Positions 1 to 9,256 of a stretch of 64,000 nucleotides of DNA are shown here, one piece after another (within the stretch, counting starts at the first letter, position 1; each line of letters begins with the position of its first letter). The position numbers and the translations under genes were made by a program. This DNA comes from Lunularia cruciata (taxonomy: Eukaryota > Streptophyta > Marchantiopsida > Lunulariales > Lunulariaceae). Where the stretch lies: positions 84,586,218-84,650,217 of the forward strand of contig OX419755.1 in assembly GCA_948567375.1 (NCBI GenBank), in the 5' to 3' direction. The notes beneath the pieces are model-generated. The model made no database searches. It had not been told where the DNA came from and saw only the letters and a program-made list of their open reading frames with translations.

Positions 1-282
1 AGAGGCACAGCTACAGAAATACTACCACCTACAGAAATACTACCACCTTCATCAGCTAGTTCTCAAGATTAGTGATCGAGATAATCTTTCAACTTATGGA
101 TAAACTATCCATGAGAGTTAGATTAATATGCACTCAAGGATTTGATGTTGCTATAGAAATCTTGGAGCAACCTGGACCTGTTGTGTTCCCTAGAGTGGAT
201 TATTCTCAAATGGTGTTAGTCATGTATATACTCTATTAATTATAGAGTGAGAGAAAAGAAAAAAAATTGAGAGAAAAGAAAG

Positions 283-738
283 ATGGGGAAACTTCCGGTT
301 TTCTTTGGCAAGGATGGAGAGGATGTGGAGGCCTTTGTGACAGACTTCAAGAAAGCTTGCATAGGAAATAATGAGAGGAGGAAGAATGAGTGGGCCTCAT
401 TATTACCAAATTTCTTTGAGGATACAACACTTACATGGTATGAGTCAGAATACCAAAAGAGAGAAAGGAGAGATGGGGAAAAAGAGTCTTGGGAGAGTTT
501 GACTTCATTACCCATTGAGAACTTTCTCCCAAATGAGAGTGATGAGAGATTCATGATTGAGGTTACCTTTCTCAAACAAGGAGATGGAGAGAAAGTGAGA
601 GTCTATGTGGAAAGAGTAGAAAAGTTAGAGTCCAGATTTTGCATAATGTTGAGGAAGAGTGGGGATGATGTGGAGATTACTATAATTGGCATAGGGGCTG
701 TGATCACCAAGAATTTTTTAGGGGGGAGGGGAGATTAG
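283..738 (+). pseudogene. Element A gag, N-terminal part
   Basis: This is the capsid/nucleocapsid precursor of element A. The 151-codon frame starts MGKLPVFFGKDGED and continues with a charged helical region and a W-Y-E-S-E segment, like the start of the plant retrotransposon gag domain. It is preceded by a purine-rich leader with two copies of gagagaaaag around 247-280; the rest of the leader (1-246) shows nothing I recognise. The ATG at 283 is the first in frame after that leader. The frame ends in a G-rich stretch and gag resumes in another frame at about 758, so a frameshift lies near 720-758. It is recognised by position and composition rather than by a strong signature. Confidence 0.7.
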
Positions 739-757
739 ACCACAAATTAGAAGCAAG

Positions 758-1879
758 GTGAGATATGAGAAACCTTCTTCCAAGGTTGAAGCTATCAAGA
801 TTACAATTTGTATGGAGGAGAGTTTGGAAAGGGATGAGAGTGATTTGGCATTGAAGGAGGTTGTGCATCCTCCTCAAGGCTACAAGTATGGTGGAACTTC
901 TGATACTTTGGTGTCAAGGGTAGCACCACAAGTTGTAGTTGCTCCAGTTATTGCACCTCCATTAAAGGATCCACTTCAAACTATCACAGAACAACTTGTA
1001 GATCTCAAGATCAATGTTGTGCAACTATGGGAGAAGAGAGAGGTGGATCAGAATGTAGGAAGAGGGCCTAGGAGTCATGGAAACTATCCATATAGAGGAG
1101 GCCAACCAGCCAAAAATTTCAATGATAGAAATTGTTTTGGTTGTGGAGGAAGAGGCCATATCCAAAGGAATTGCCCAAATTCCACTTACAATGGAGGAAG
1201 GGATTATGAGGGAGCTAATAGAGGGAAAGAGGGAGGTAGTGAAATCCAAGTGGCTCCTAATCCAAAGAAAGGTAAGGTGATAGCATCCATAGATGTGGTT
1301 GAGAGCAAGTATGAGAAGAGAGAGTGCTCAAACTCCAAGAGTCTTAATTTGGAGCTTTTGGCACAAGAGAAGAAGAGAGCTCATTTTGTAGAGGATGTTT
1401 GCTCTTCTCAAGGATTTACTCCAAGCAAGGATACTCCTATGTCTACTAGGAGTACTCGCACATCAAAAGCCTCAACAACAAAGACTCCAAGGAAGAAGTT
1501 GGGAATGGAGGATTACTTGATTTCAAAGCAACAATGGAACTACAATGTGTTGGAGGATGTTGGTAGTCACAAGGCTAACATCACAGAGGGCCAATTGATT
1601 GCTTTGAACCATACCTTGAGAAAAGAGCTTAGAGGTGGTTTGAGTTCTACAAGGAGCACAAGGAAGAAGAAGGTAAAAGCTCCAATATCAATGGGGGTGG
1701 TGGATGCCAAGCCAACACCATGGGAGACTTGTGAATATGTTTCCAAGATTGATGTGAGAGTGAATGGTCACAACATCAAGGATGCACTTGTTGATGGAGG
1801 ATCAGCAATGAATGCCATGTCAGAAAGGTTGATGAAGAAGTTGGGTATGATACCCTCAAGAATAATCAATATAATATAA
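758..1879 (+). pseudogene. Element A gag C-terminus, zinc knuckle and protease start
   Basis: This 373-codon frame carries one CX2CX4HX4C zinc knuckle (CFGCGGRGHIQRNC, about 1133-1174) that would bind genomic RNA in the particle. A Ser/Thr/Lys-rich linker follows. Near the end is a retroviral-type aspartic protease start with the active-site motif ALVDGGSAMN (about 1788-1817), the D-G-G-S form seen in many plant gypsy elements. The frame stops at 1877-1879, immediately at the left arm of a hairpin palindrome, and protease homology continues beyond it. This suggests that a small inverted duplication broke a gag-pol frame that was once continuous. Confidence 0.85.
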
Positions 1880-1941
1880 CTTGTTGCTTGTTTGCTATGC
1901 TCACCACATTTGTGGTGAGCATGGCAAACAAGCAACAAGTT
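1878..1941. repeat. 31-bp arm hairpin palindrome in element A protease
   Basis: The arms 1878-1908 and 1911-1941 are reverse complements with a single mismatch and a 2-base spacer. The right arm fits the protease reading (it encodes a MANKQQ-like segment), so the left arm looks like an inverted copy inserted next to its template. Confidence 0.92.
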
Positions 1942-1997
1942 TGACCAATAGGGGTGATGGATAAGGTGGTAGTTTCAGTTATGGGAATTAAAATCTC

Positions 1998-2486
1998 ATG
2001 ACTTTCCAAGTCTTGAAGGATTCAAGCTATGACTTACTTCTTGGGAGGCCATGGTTGAGAGAAGCACGCACAATGGATAGATGGCACAAAAGGTACCTGA
2101 GGATTGGGCCATCAAACCATAGAGTCACAGTTGTTGTGACCAACACCACCAACACTCCACATTTAGATACACCATCTTCTGTTTATTGGGAATCAGATTT
2201 TGAAGAAGGAGCTTTAGGTGTGCACATAAGCATGGAGGAGGAGACTTCCATAGAGGTGGGTGAATCTGAATTGGATTCAGATGTGTATCCCTTGTGTGTT
2301 ATGGATTTTTCACCTAAGCCAGAGGTTTTGAAGGACCCAAATAAATCACCATTGACACTTGAAGAGGTAGAGAGAAGGTTAGCTACCCTCAAGTATGGCC
2401 CAAATATTACCAAGGAGGAGAAGGTGAGATTTGAGGAGATTTTCCGCAAGTTCATCCATGTGTTGCTTTCAGTTACAAGGATTTGA
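1998..2486 (+). pseudogene. Element A protease C-terminus and linker
   Basis: The frame opens MTFQVLKDSSYDLLLGRPWL. The LLLGRPWL block is the conserved C-terminal signature of gypsy aspartic proteases. An acidic linker follows, then the first residues leading into RT (LEEVERRLATLKYGPN). The frame ends at 2486, where RT homology continues in a different frame (YKDL..EEHKIEVESHARP-type text), so a frameshift is present. It follows the palindrome and the D-G-G-S half of the protease directly. Confidence 0.82.
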
Positions 2487-2999
2487 AGGAAGTCACCTTG
2501 GAGGAGCACAAGATAGAGGTGGAGTCACATGCAAGACCAATCCGCCAAAAGCAACATTGCATTAGCCCACCAATATCTTTGGTTGTGAAGGAGGAGATTG
2601 ATAAACTCAAGGAGGCCGGATTTATCTTTGAGGTGGAGAATTCAGAATGAGTGTCTCCAATTGTCATTGTGAAGAAAAAGAATAGCAAGCTCCGGGTATG
2701 TATGGATTACAAGAAGCTCAATGTTGTTACGAAGAAGGACTATTACCCATTGCCATTCATTGATGAAATCTTGGAGGAGGTTGCAGGTCATGAGAGGTTT
2801 AGTTTTGGAGATGGTTATAGTGGATATAACCAAATCAAGATTGCACCAAAGCATCAACAACTCACCACATTCACCACACTTTGGAGAACTTACACTTTCA
2901 AGGTCATGCCGTTTGGGCTTTGCAATGCTCCAGCCACATTCCAATGGTTCATGAACAAGGTATTTGAACCTTTCATTGGGAAATTTGTGAGAGACTTCA
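2487..2999 (+). pseudogene. Element A reverse transcriptase, N-terminal half
   Basis: This is the fingers and palm of a Ty3/gypsy reverse transcriptase. Visible blocks are SPIVIVKKK, LRVCMDYKKLN, YYPLPFIDEIL, FSFGDGYSGYNQI and MPFGLCNAPATFQ (to about 2942). A TGA at 2648-2650 interrupts the frame just before the SPIVIV block. The open frame 2651-3055 runs past the border of a solo LTR at 3000, so its last residues are LTR sequence. The coding continues at 4965, beyond the inserted LTR. Confidence 0.93.
2995..2999. repeat. Target-site duplication CTTCA, left copy
   Basis: The identical pentamer is at 4965-4969 on the other side of the solo LTR. The two copies bound the TG...CA termini exactly. 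Confidence 0.95.
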
Positions 3000-3377
3000 T
3001 GTGGTACCCACATTTTTCATTTTGGACGAGTTTTGAAGAAGAAGTGCCTTGCTGAAACCAAATTGAAACCAAATGGAGAAGAATGAGAGGAAATTTGTAT
3101 TTTGATCAAGCCCAAGGAAGTCGACTTGGTGTCAGATGAAGACGGACTCAGCCAGGATTGAAAGAGGGCAGACCCAAAGGAGGAATGGAGGTTACAGGTC
3201 GAGATTCTTGCGGGGGCTATATCTCAATGTTCACAAGTCCAAATCAAGCGTGCTATATTTAGTTGGAAGCGTCTAGTTTAGGACTTTCCATTGCCACCAA
3301 AATCGCAAAGTTTGGAGGTTTGTAGAAGAAGTTACAAGTATTTGAAGTTTCAAGAGTAACTGTACAAAGTAGTTTAG

Positions 3378-3540
3378 TGTCATCAGACTTCGGACTTGAG
3401 ACTTCAGATTTCGGTCTTTGGACTTTGGACTTGAGACATCGGACTTTGGTCTTTGGACTTCGGACTTTGAACATGAGACATCAAACATTGGACTTTGGAC
3501 TTCGAAATTTGGATTCAGACTTTGGACTTCGGACTCCAGG
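3378..3540 (+). repeat. GGACTT-type minisatellite in the solo LTR
   Basis: Imperfect tandem 6-7 bp units such as ggacttc, ggacttt and gagactt alternate with gagacatc units. I see no counterpart in the other B-family LTRs, so it arose or expanded within this copy. It produces serine/lysine-rich and FGL-rich shadow frames on both strands. Confidence 0.85.
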
Positions 3541-3831
3541 TTTACACAACTTTGGGTTAGAAGCTTCTTTGCCTCAAGTCAAAGATGACTATATCTGAGA
3601 TAGTCAGACCTCAGAGTGCAACAAAGATGACTTTGGGAATCTTGCCAGAGGCATGAGAGAGAGTTAGGATAGAGAAAGAATAGATAGTTAGGATACCCAT
3701 GACTTCAATTTCAGTTCCGATTGAAGATGGAACAGGAATTGAAGGAGAAGTAGCAGTAGTGAATAAACCCGAAGTGCAAGATCAGATTGTAAGTTTCTTC
3801 GGGTCAGTAACATGAGTGATTAGGGGAAAGT

Positions 3832-4173
3832 GTGTTACAAATTGAAGGCGTAGATAGTGTACCCATGCTTTCAATTACAATTTGTGATGAGGATACAATA
3901 GAATTAGCAAAGGAATTGATTGTAATTAGACCCAATGTTGCAAAAGTAAGAATTCAGGTGTCATCGGACTTGGTATTTGACACATTAGAGAAGAGTGGGT
4001 CAGGAGATAAAGAAGTAGATGGAGTAACCCTGAGCTCAATTGTAGTTCCTAGTGTAGAAGTGGTAGAATTTGTGAAGGAATTAGTAGAATTAGCTATACT
4101 CGAAGAAGGAGAAGTAATAAGAAGATCATCGGGTTTGGAAGCCGATGATGAGGTAGACATTGGATTGGGATAA
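3832..4173 (+). pseudogene. U3-encoded protein ORF2, C-terminal remnant (solo LTR)
   Basis: The 113-codon frame contains VFDTLEKSGSGDKEVDG and a V-V-E-F-V-K-E-L segment followed by an acidic tail. This matches the C-terminal end of the coiled-coil protein encoded in the other B-family LTRs (for example 19500-19650 and 57340-57550). The upstream acidic and coiled-coil parts are missing here, and the ATG is internal. The function is unknown. Confidence 0.75.
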
Positions 4174-4293
4174 GTATCAATTTTGAGATAGGAAGAAGCA
4201 GATATGAAGAGATAGATTGTCAATTGGGATCTACAAGTAGGAAAAGATGTTAGGAAGCTGTGCATAGGTAGGAAGGACAGCCGTTTGATTCAA

Positions 4294-4301
4294 TATTTAA
4301 G
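4294..4301 (+). promoter_or_regulatory. LTR TATA-like box TATTTAAG
   Basis: The octamer sits about 670 bp before the LTR end and recurs at the same distance in every B-family LTR that retains the segment. It probably marks the U3/R transition. The conserved ATAAAGCAAAGTG lies a short distance downstream. Confidence 0.7.
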
Positions 4302-4964
4302 GGGAGCATTCACAGTACAATATTATTCAGTATTCATATTTCTGAAGACAGATAAAGCAAAGTGTTGTTCTCAGTACTCGTCGCTTAAGCTTAATTCCGA
4401 TTGTCAATTTTGTGTTTGTGAGTGTGTGGAGAATTCCAAAGAGCAAATCAGTGTGTCTGTGGATGTTGGAATCTGCAACCTTGATCTTCATTTTGTGTGT
4501 TTGATCCTGAGTGAAGTGCATCGGAGTAATGCCTTGACAGATCTGAGAGGAATTGTAGTGTTGGTAGTATTATGTATTTGTGAATGCAGCACGAAGTTGA
4601 TGTGAAGCAATTTCGATCAAGGAAGTTGTGCCTTCAGTGGAGGGGTGGAACACAATTCTGAGGCGAAATCGTTCTTCACAGTGAAGTGCCGTCTTTGGGA
4701 GAATCTGAATCATCACACTCAAGAGTTGTTTGGACAGAATTTGCTATGATGTGATTATGTGTGTATTCGTGACAAGTTGTCAAGATTGTGAGCTTGTTAC
4801 TCTCTTCTGGGTGTAGTTTCTACTTGAGAGATTGAAGAAGCCATCAAGAAGAACTGCAATTGTGACTTTTGACTTCGTATTTGACCAATTCTGGATAATA
4901 TCTCTACGGGAACAAACTTTACTTACCCGATTACTGCAAAAGTGATATTTGTTGGGTTGTCACA

Positions 4965-4969
4965 CTTCA
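4965..4969. repeat. Target-site duplication CTTCA, right copy
   Basis: It matches 2995-2999 exactly and restarts the interrupted RT reading. Confidence 0.95.
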
Positions 4970-5027
4970 TTGATGACTTTGTGTCTATGGGAGCAAGGAG
5001 GAGCACTTTGAGCACCTAATCAAGGTC

Positions 5028-5060
5028 TTGCCTCATCCAAGCAATGCTTGGATGAGGCAA
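5028..5060. repeat. 16-bp arm hairpin palindrome in element A RT
   Basis: The arms 5028-5043 and 5045-5060 are perfect reverse complements with a 1-base spacer. As with 1878-1941, the right arm fits the protein reading (a D-E-A-N-A-S-L-N-P segment) and the left arm is an inverted copy that disrupts it. Confidence 0.9.
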
Positions 5061-5400
5061 ATGCATCACTCAACCCAGAGGAGTGCATTTTTTGATGTAA
5101 AGAAGGTCTACTTTTAGGGCACATCATCTCCAAGGATGGAATAGCAGTTGATCCTGAGAAGGAGAGGAAAATCTTAGACCTTCCATTGCCATCAAGCTTG
5201 AAAAAGTTACACCAATTCTTGGGGATGGTTGGATACTATAGGAGGTTCATCTTCTCATTTTCCAACAAAGCTTATGCATTGACCATCTACATGAAGAAGG
5301 GTGTAGATTACATGGTGATTTTGGAGGACAAGGAGGCTCTCAAAGCTTTTGAGGAGCTCAAGCAATCCCTTGTTGTAGCTCCAATTCTTGCTAAACCTGA

Positions 5401-5790
5401 TTGGAGTAAGCCTTTCATCCTCTACACTAATACTTCTAATGTAGCTATAGGATGCACCGTAGTCAATTAGACCAAGATGGGTATGATCATCCAATAGCTT
5501 ATGGTAGTAGGCAGATGGTTTCAACAGAAAAAAACTACTCTATCACAAAGAAAGAAGGGTTGGTAGTGATCTTTGGTCTCAAGAAGTTTAGACACTACTT
5601 GATTGGAGGGAAAGCCCCCATTGTCACGGATCACAGAGATTTGAAGTACATCTTCAACAAGCCTAATGTTGAAGGGAGACTAGCAAAGTGGATGATACTC
5701 TTGTTTGAGTATGAATACACCATTGAGGATAAGCCAGGAAAGAAACATGCAAATGCTGATTTGTTATCTAGAGCATATGATCATGATGGA
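5401..5790 (+). pseudogene. Element A RNase H
   Basis: RNase H would degrade RNA in the RNA/DNA hybrid. Blocks seen are KPFILYTNTSNVAIG, NYSITKKEGLVVIF, IVTDHRDLKYIF and HANADLLSRA. The first catalytic aspartate (normally Y-T-D-x-S) is asparagine here (Y-T-N-T-S), and a stop at 5468-5470 shifts reading to the overlapping frame that begins at 5452. Both changes indicate loss of function. Confidence 0.88.
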
Positions 5791-6035
5791 GATGAGCCAG
5801 TGGATGATTCCTTCCCAGATGAAGAGCTCATGACAATCTTAGTCACTCTAGAGGTTCCAATGGAGTACAAGGAGATTGTGGATGTTGTGACAAGATGTAA
5901 CTATCTAGAAGGGATGCATGCTAGGGAAAGGAAGGCTTTTGCAGCAAGATCTAGACCTTACACAATGGTGGAGGATATACTTTTTCACCAAGGAGCAGAT
6001 GGTCTACTTCAAAGAGAAGTGGGTAAGGAAGAGTC

Positions 6036-7131
6036 TATCCTACTTATAAAGGGGTTTCATGAAGGTTTAGTGTGTGGAGGACACTTTGCAAGAAAGGTGA
6101 CTGCTTTCAAGATTCTAGATGCAAGTTACTATTGGAGAGGGATTTTCAAGGATTATCTTGATTATTACAAAACTTGTCATGTTTGTCAAGCTTTTGCTAG
6201 AAAGTCTACATCCACTCTACCACTTAGATCAATTCTATTGCTAGGACCTTTTGAGAAGTGGGGAATTGATTTTGTAGGTCCTCTTGATAGAACCCCAAGG
6301 AACAATTGGTATATTGTGGTAGTTACTGATTATCTTACCAAGTGGGTTGAGGCTAGACCATTGAGTGACAAGAATGAAGATGAAGTTGGTAGATTTCTTT
6401 ATGAACGCATTATCACTAGGTTTGGATGCCCTTTGGAGTTGGTTTTTGATAGAGGAGGAGAGTTTACAAGAAGCATTACTACAGCCATGCTATGACATTT
6501 CTCTATCATACATAGAGTAACTACATCCTATAAGCCAAATTCCAATGGCTTGGCAAAGAGAACCAATCAGACCTTGTGCATGATGTTGGCCAAAGATGCA
6601 GAAATGGAGGGGGCTAAACATCATTGGGACAAGAGGATTCATGCAGTTTTGTGGGAGTATAGAAAAACCATGAAGACTTCCACCAGGTATCCTCTTTTTC
6701 AATTGGTATGTGGTATTGAATCTACCTTACATATTCACTTTGATCTTCCTACCTTCCAAAGCATTCATAAGAGATTGAAGAAAGCACAAGGAGGTGATGC
6801 AGAGAAGTCAAGGAAGGAACAACTCATGGAGTTGAAAGAGGCAAGAGCACTTGTTATGGTTTGAGTGGAGCAAGCCCAAAGGAAACAAAAGGAGAGCTAT
6901 GAAAAGAGGCAAGGCAAGAAGAAGGTGGAGCCTTTCAAAGAAGGTGATTGGGTAATGTTGTTTGATTCTATTGGATTCAAGAGAGTGCAAAAGAAGTTTT
7001 TGTCTAAGTACTTTGGACCTTTCATAGTGGAGAAGGTGTGGGGCAATTACACCTATGATCTCAAGGCATTGGGAGGAAGACACTTTAATAAGATTAACCA
7101 TGATAAGTTGAAGATGTACCATAGAAGGTAG
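6036..7131 (+). pseudogene. Element A integrase
   Basis: The HHCC zinc domain runs from about HEGLVCGGHFARK to CHVCQAF (6058-6195). The DDE core follows: D in GIDFVGPLD (about 6262), D in LVFDRGGEF, and the position of the glutamate reads NGLAKRTNQ (about 6546), so catalytic E is replaced by K. A TGA at 6493-6495 breaks the core and a TGA at 6862-6864 breaks the C-terminal domain. The tail has a YFGPFIVEKV block and ends in KMYHRR. I see no chromodomain. Confidence 0.9.
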
Positions 7132-7166
7132 AGAGACCTTCACTTTGAGGACAAAGTGAAAACTTA

Positions 7167-7179
7167 GTCCGGGGGTAAA
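7167..7179 (+). promoter_or_regulatory. Polypurine tract of element A
   Basis: The G-rich gtccgggggtaaa lies immediately before the TG of the 3' LTR at 7180, where plus-strand priming would occur. Confidence 0.75.
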
Positions 7180-7822
7180 TGTAACACTCATTTGTGCATG
7201 TGTGTGGTATTGTGATATTTGGCTTGGTATTACAAGTACTTGAGAGATATTATTTATATAGAGATAAATGATGGTTCTACATTAGTCATGATTAGCTAAA
7301 GTTAGTCATAGCTAAGATAGAGAGGACTTTACTTTAGAGGAAGTGGAAAAGATGAGCACCACTATTTTGGATTCTAGTGTGTTGACTTGGTATTATTCCT
7401 AAGTGTTAGGTTTTGAGGAAAGAGTTGAGAACTCTTAGGCCTGCAAGCCTTTTTGTTTTGGATTCTTATATAGTCCAAGGATAGTCTATCTGAAGGAACT
7501 CTTGACTTAGTGGTTGGGTCAAGATAAGATCATATGCTATTGGAATATGCCCCTGTGAATGGATATTCCTTTCTACTTTTTGACTTTACTTGACTTTTAG
7601 TCTAGTAACTTGAGTTACTACAACAATTAGTAACTTTGGTACGTAACTATTTCACAAGTATATAAACAAGGGGTGAGGAGGTACTCATCATCCTTTCATT
7701 TGCAACTATCTCTCTCTCATTGAGTTCTCTAGTGAGCAATATCTTGAGTCTTGGAGTGCTAGCCTTGGAGGAGTATGATGGAGTTGGGGTTCCTTGCCTT
7801 CTTAGTCCATGGTGCGCTACCA
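7180..7822 (+). mobile_element. 3' LTR of element A (right end approximate)
   Basis: It starts TGTAACACTC directly after the polypurine tract and contains a TATA box at 7659-7667 followed by pyrimidine-rich sequence. The best right end is ...CTACCA at 7822, which gives 643 bp. The matching 5' LTR is outside the window, so the end cannot be confirmed by comparison. Confidence 0.7.
7659..7667 (+). promoter_or_regulatory. TATA box of the element A LTR
   Basis: TATATAAAC is followed about 50 bp later by CT-rich leader sequence. It is the only good TATA match in this LTR. Confidence 0.7.
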
Positions 7823-7828
7823 TAATAG

Positions 7829-7841
7829 CCATCAGAGCTTC
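7829..7841 (+). promoter_or_regulatory. Possible initiator-Met primer-binding site of element C
   Basis: The ATCAGAGCTTC core resembles the TGGTATCAGAGC primer site of many plant LTR elements, with the first bases changed. It lies just right of the presumed LTR of A and about 350 bp before C gag homology. A chance match is possible. Confidence 0.4.
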
Positions 7842-8179
7842 ATCCTGAGTCAGAGATAGGCTAGCTCACAATCCCATAGGTATTGGCACTTGGTGGTGCT
7901 TAGTTGGTGTTGGCATTTGGTGGTGAGGTACTTGCTATTGCGACCAGCAGTTGCAATTTGTGGTTCCGATTTGCGGTTGTAGTTGCGGTGACTTTGTCAC
8001 CATGGAGTTTGTTGGGAATTCTAGAGGAGTTAGCCGTGTAGTACATAGTGGGTTTACTTGGAGTGGTGCTCAATATCAGCTTGTATCTCAGGTCCCAATG
8101 AGGGAGGAGATTGACTCTAAGTTGGAGTTTGACACAAAAGTTGATTCAATTGAGTGCACTTGGTGTGTCCGCACTGTTG

Positions 8180-9012
8180 TTGTGGGACATGGATGAGATT
8201 TATGGGGCCTCCAAAGGCCTTAGGCATTACTTTGGTACAATGGGTACCATTGAGTTGGATGACTTCATCTAGGAGTTTGATAGTTGGTGTGATCTGCATC
8301 AGATGGGGAACTCGACTATGTTTACGTCCTTCATGGCATGGAAGGGGTTGTTTTAGCATCTGAAGGGTCTGCCGATGGATGACTACCATGAGTTCAAGAG
8401 AGCTCATTTGGAGGAGATTGAGTTATAGAGATAGTATTGGTCTCTAAACTATGTCTCCATCGCTTCAGGTTTGGTGGCTAGGAGTTGATCCGTTGTACCT
8501 ACGAGTTCTAGCTCAAGTAGTGTTGGTAGAGCTAGGGGAGGTACACTAGCTGGAGATAGTACTACTACGAGTGGAGGTACCATTACAAGAGGTGGTGTGG
8601 TACCAGGGTTTAATCCCATGGTGGAGTTCTTCTTGTGTTTGAGGTAGAACTACCAAGGAGTGCGGACTGACAAGCTGAGGAGCTTGTAGCAGTTCTTGCA
8701 AAAGGTTGGAGAGAGCGTATGTGAGGCATATACTTGCATGAGGTGGCTCATCAGTTTCACTCAAGGAGTTATTGAGGCCCAAGTAGTCCAATTTTGGTAT
8801 GGGATATTGGACAAGGAGTTACGACGTAGAGTTCATGATACTATGTTGTTACAAGCTACTTCGCCTACTTTGGTAGTGGTCTTTGGTTTGCTGATCATCT
8901 TGAGCTCAACATGGTGGAGGGTGGTGACATTTGGATTTGGTAGAGAGACCTCATCCACAGCTATAACTTCTTCTAGAGTGCACCAGAGTGCACCACACCC
9001 AATTGGTTTTTG
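8180..9012 (+). pseudogene. Element C gag (capsid region)
   Basis: In shifting frames the sequence reads as a gag domain. One segment has YFGTMGTIELDDFI and EFDSWCDLHQMG (about 8225-8310), and another has HLKGLPMDDYHEFKRAH (8350-8406). A glycine/serine/threonine-rich stretch follows, and then the last capsid part, FLQKVGESVCEAYTCM through VQFWYGILDKELRRR (8696-8860). At least four in-frame stops interrupt it. The protein would form the particle. The upstream stretch 7842-8179 is leader-like and its short frames are not convincing genes. Confidence 0.75.
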
Positions 9013-9121
9013 AGGACAAGGTAGAAAACCTAGATCCTATGGAGTGAGTGGAGGGCCTAGTGGAGTTAGACCCTTACCTTCAATTTTGGGTCAGCAACAG
9101 CTAGTGAGTGATGGTGTTGCT

Positions 9122-9256
9122 TGTTGGACTTGTGGTGGACCTCACCATTGGAGAGAGTGTACTCAAGGCAATGGACTTGATACCTTGGGTGCATCACAGC
9201 CAACATAAAGGCAGTGTGAGCATTGCCATAGATTTGGTCACACAAGTGACTAGTGT
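9122..9256 (+). pseudogene. Element C nucleocapsid, two zinc knuckles
   Basis: The first knuckle is CX2CX3HX4C (CWTCGGPHHWREC, 9122-9160) and the second is CX2CX4HX4C (9215-9256), both in the same frame. The second has a TAG in place of one of its spacer residues. They would package genomic RNA. The CWTCGGPH start is typical of plant gypsy nucleocapsids. Confidence 0.82.

Larger units (their letters stand above)
3000..4964 (+). mobile_element. Solo LTR (B family, shortened) inside element A RT
   Basis: It starts TGTGGTACCCACATTTTT and ends GGGTTGTCACA, the same termini as the LTRs of B1 and B2, and has a perfect CTTCA target-site duplication. No internal region is present, so this is a solo LTR left by LTR-LTR recombination. 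At 1965 bp it lacks about half of the ~3.75 kb family LTR: most of the U3 coding sequence is gone and a GGACTT-rich minisatellite lies there. The 3' end of the U3 reading frame, the TATTTAAG box and the R-U5 part remain. It interrupts the host RT just before the catalytic aspartate pair. Confidence 0.95.
4965..5400 (+). pseudogene. Element A reverse transcriptase, C-terminal half
   Basis: This is the continuation of RT after the solo LTR. The first codons give the catalytic D-D pair of the YxDD box equivalent (4968-4979). The usual LLGHIISKDGIAVDPEK block and the LKKLHQFLGMVGYYRRF thumb/connection block (about 5197-5253) follow. A 16-bp arm palindrome at 5028-5060 breaks the segment between them, and a frameshift lies near 5100. 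The frame 5186-5470 is open and leads into RNase H. Confidence 0.88.
1..7822 (+). mobile_element. Ty3/gypsy element A, 5' LTR outside window
   Basis: The domain order on the plus strand is gag, zinc knuckle, aspartic protease, reverse transcriptase, RNase H, integrase, G-rich tract and 3' LTR, which is the Ty3/gypsy order. No chromodomain is visible after the integrase; the pol tail ends shortly after a GPF-type segment. The 5' LTR and primer site lie before position 1. The element is dead: it has several stops, a solo LTR inside the RT catalytic region, two hairpin palindromes and a lysine in place of the integrase glutamate. Assignment to Ty3/gypsy is secure; the lineage is less so. Confidence 0.9.

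Noticed and set aside
3259-3488. Minus-strand frames with SKVQRPKSEV-type repeats
   Set aside because: They are produced by the GGACTT minisatellite and not by a gene.
4285-4605. Plus-strand 106-codon frame in the solo LTR
   Set aside because: It spans the R-U5 region, has no counterpart of the same length in other LTRs and shows no protein-like conservation.
7180-7822. This LTR as the 5' LTR of element C
   Set aside because: The polypurine tract of A abuts its start, and the C 3' LTR (from 31902) is unrelated in sequence. The right border and the PBS-like motif leave some doubt, noted in findings.
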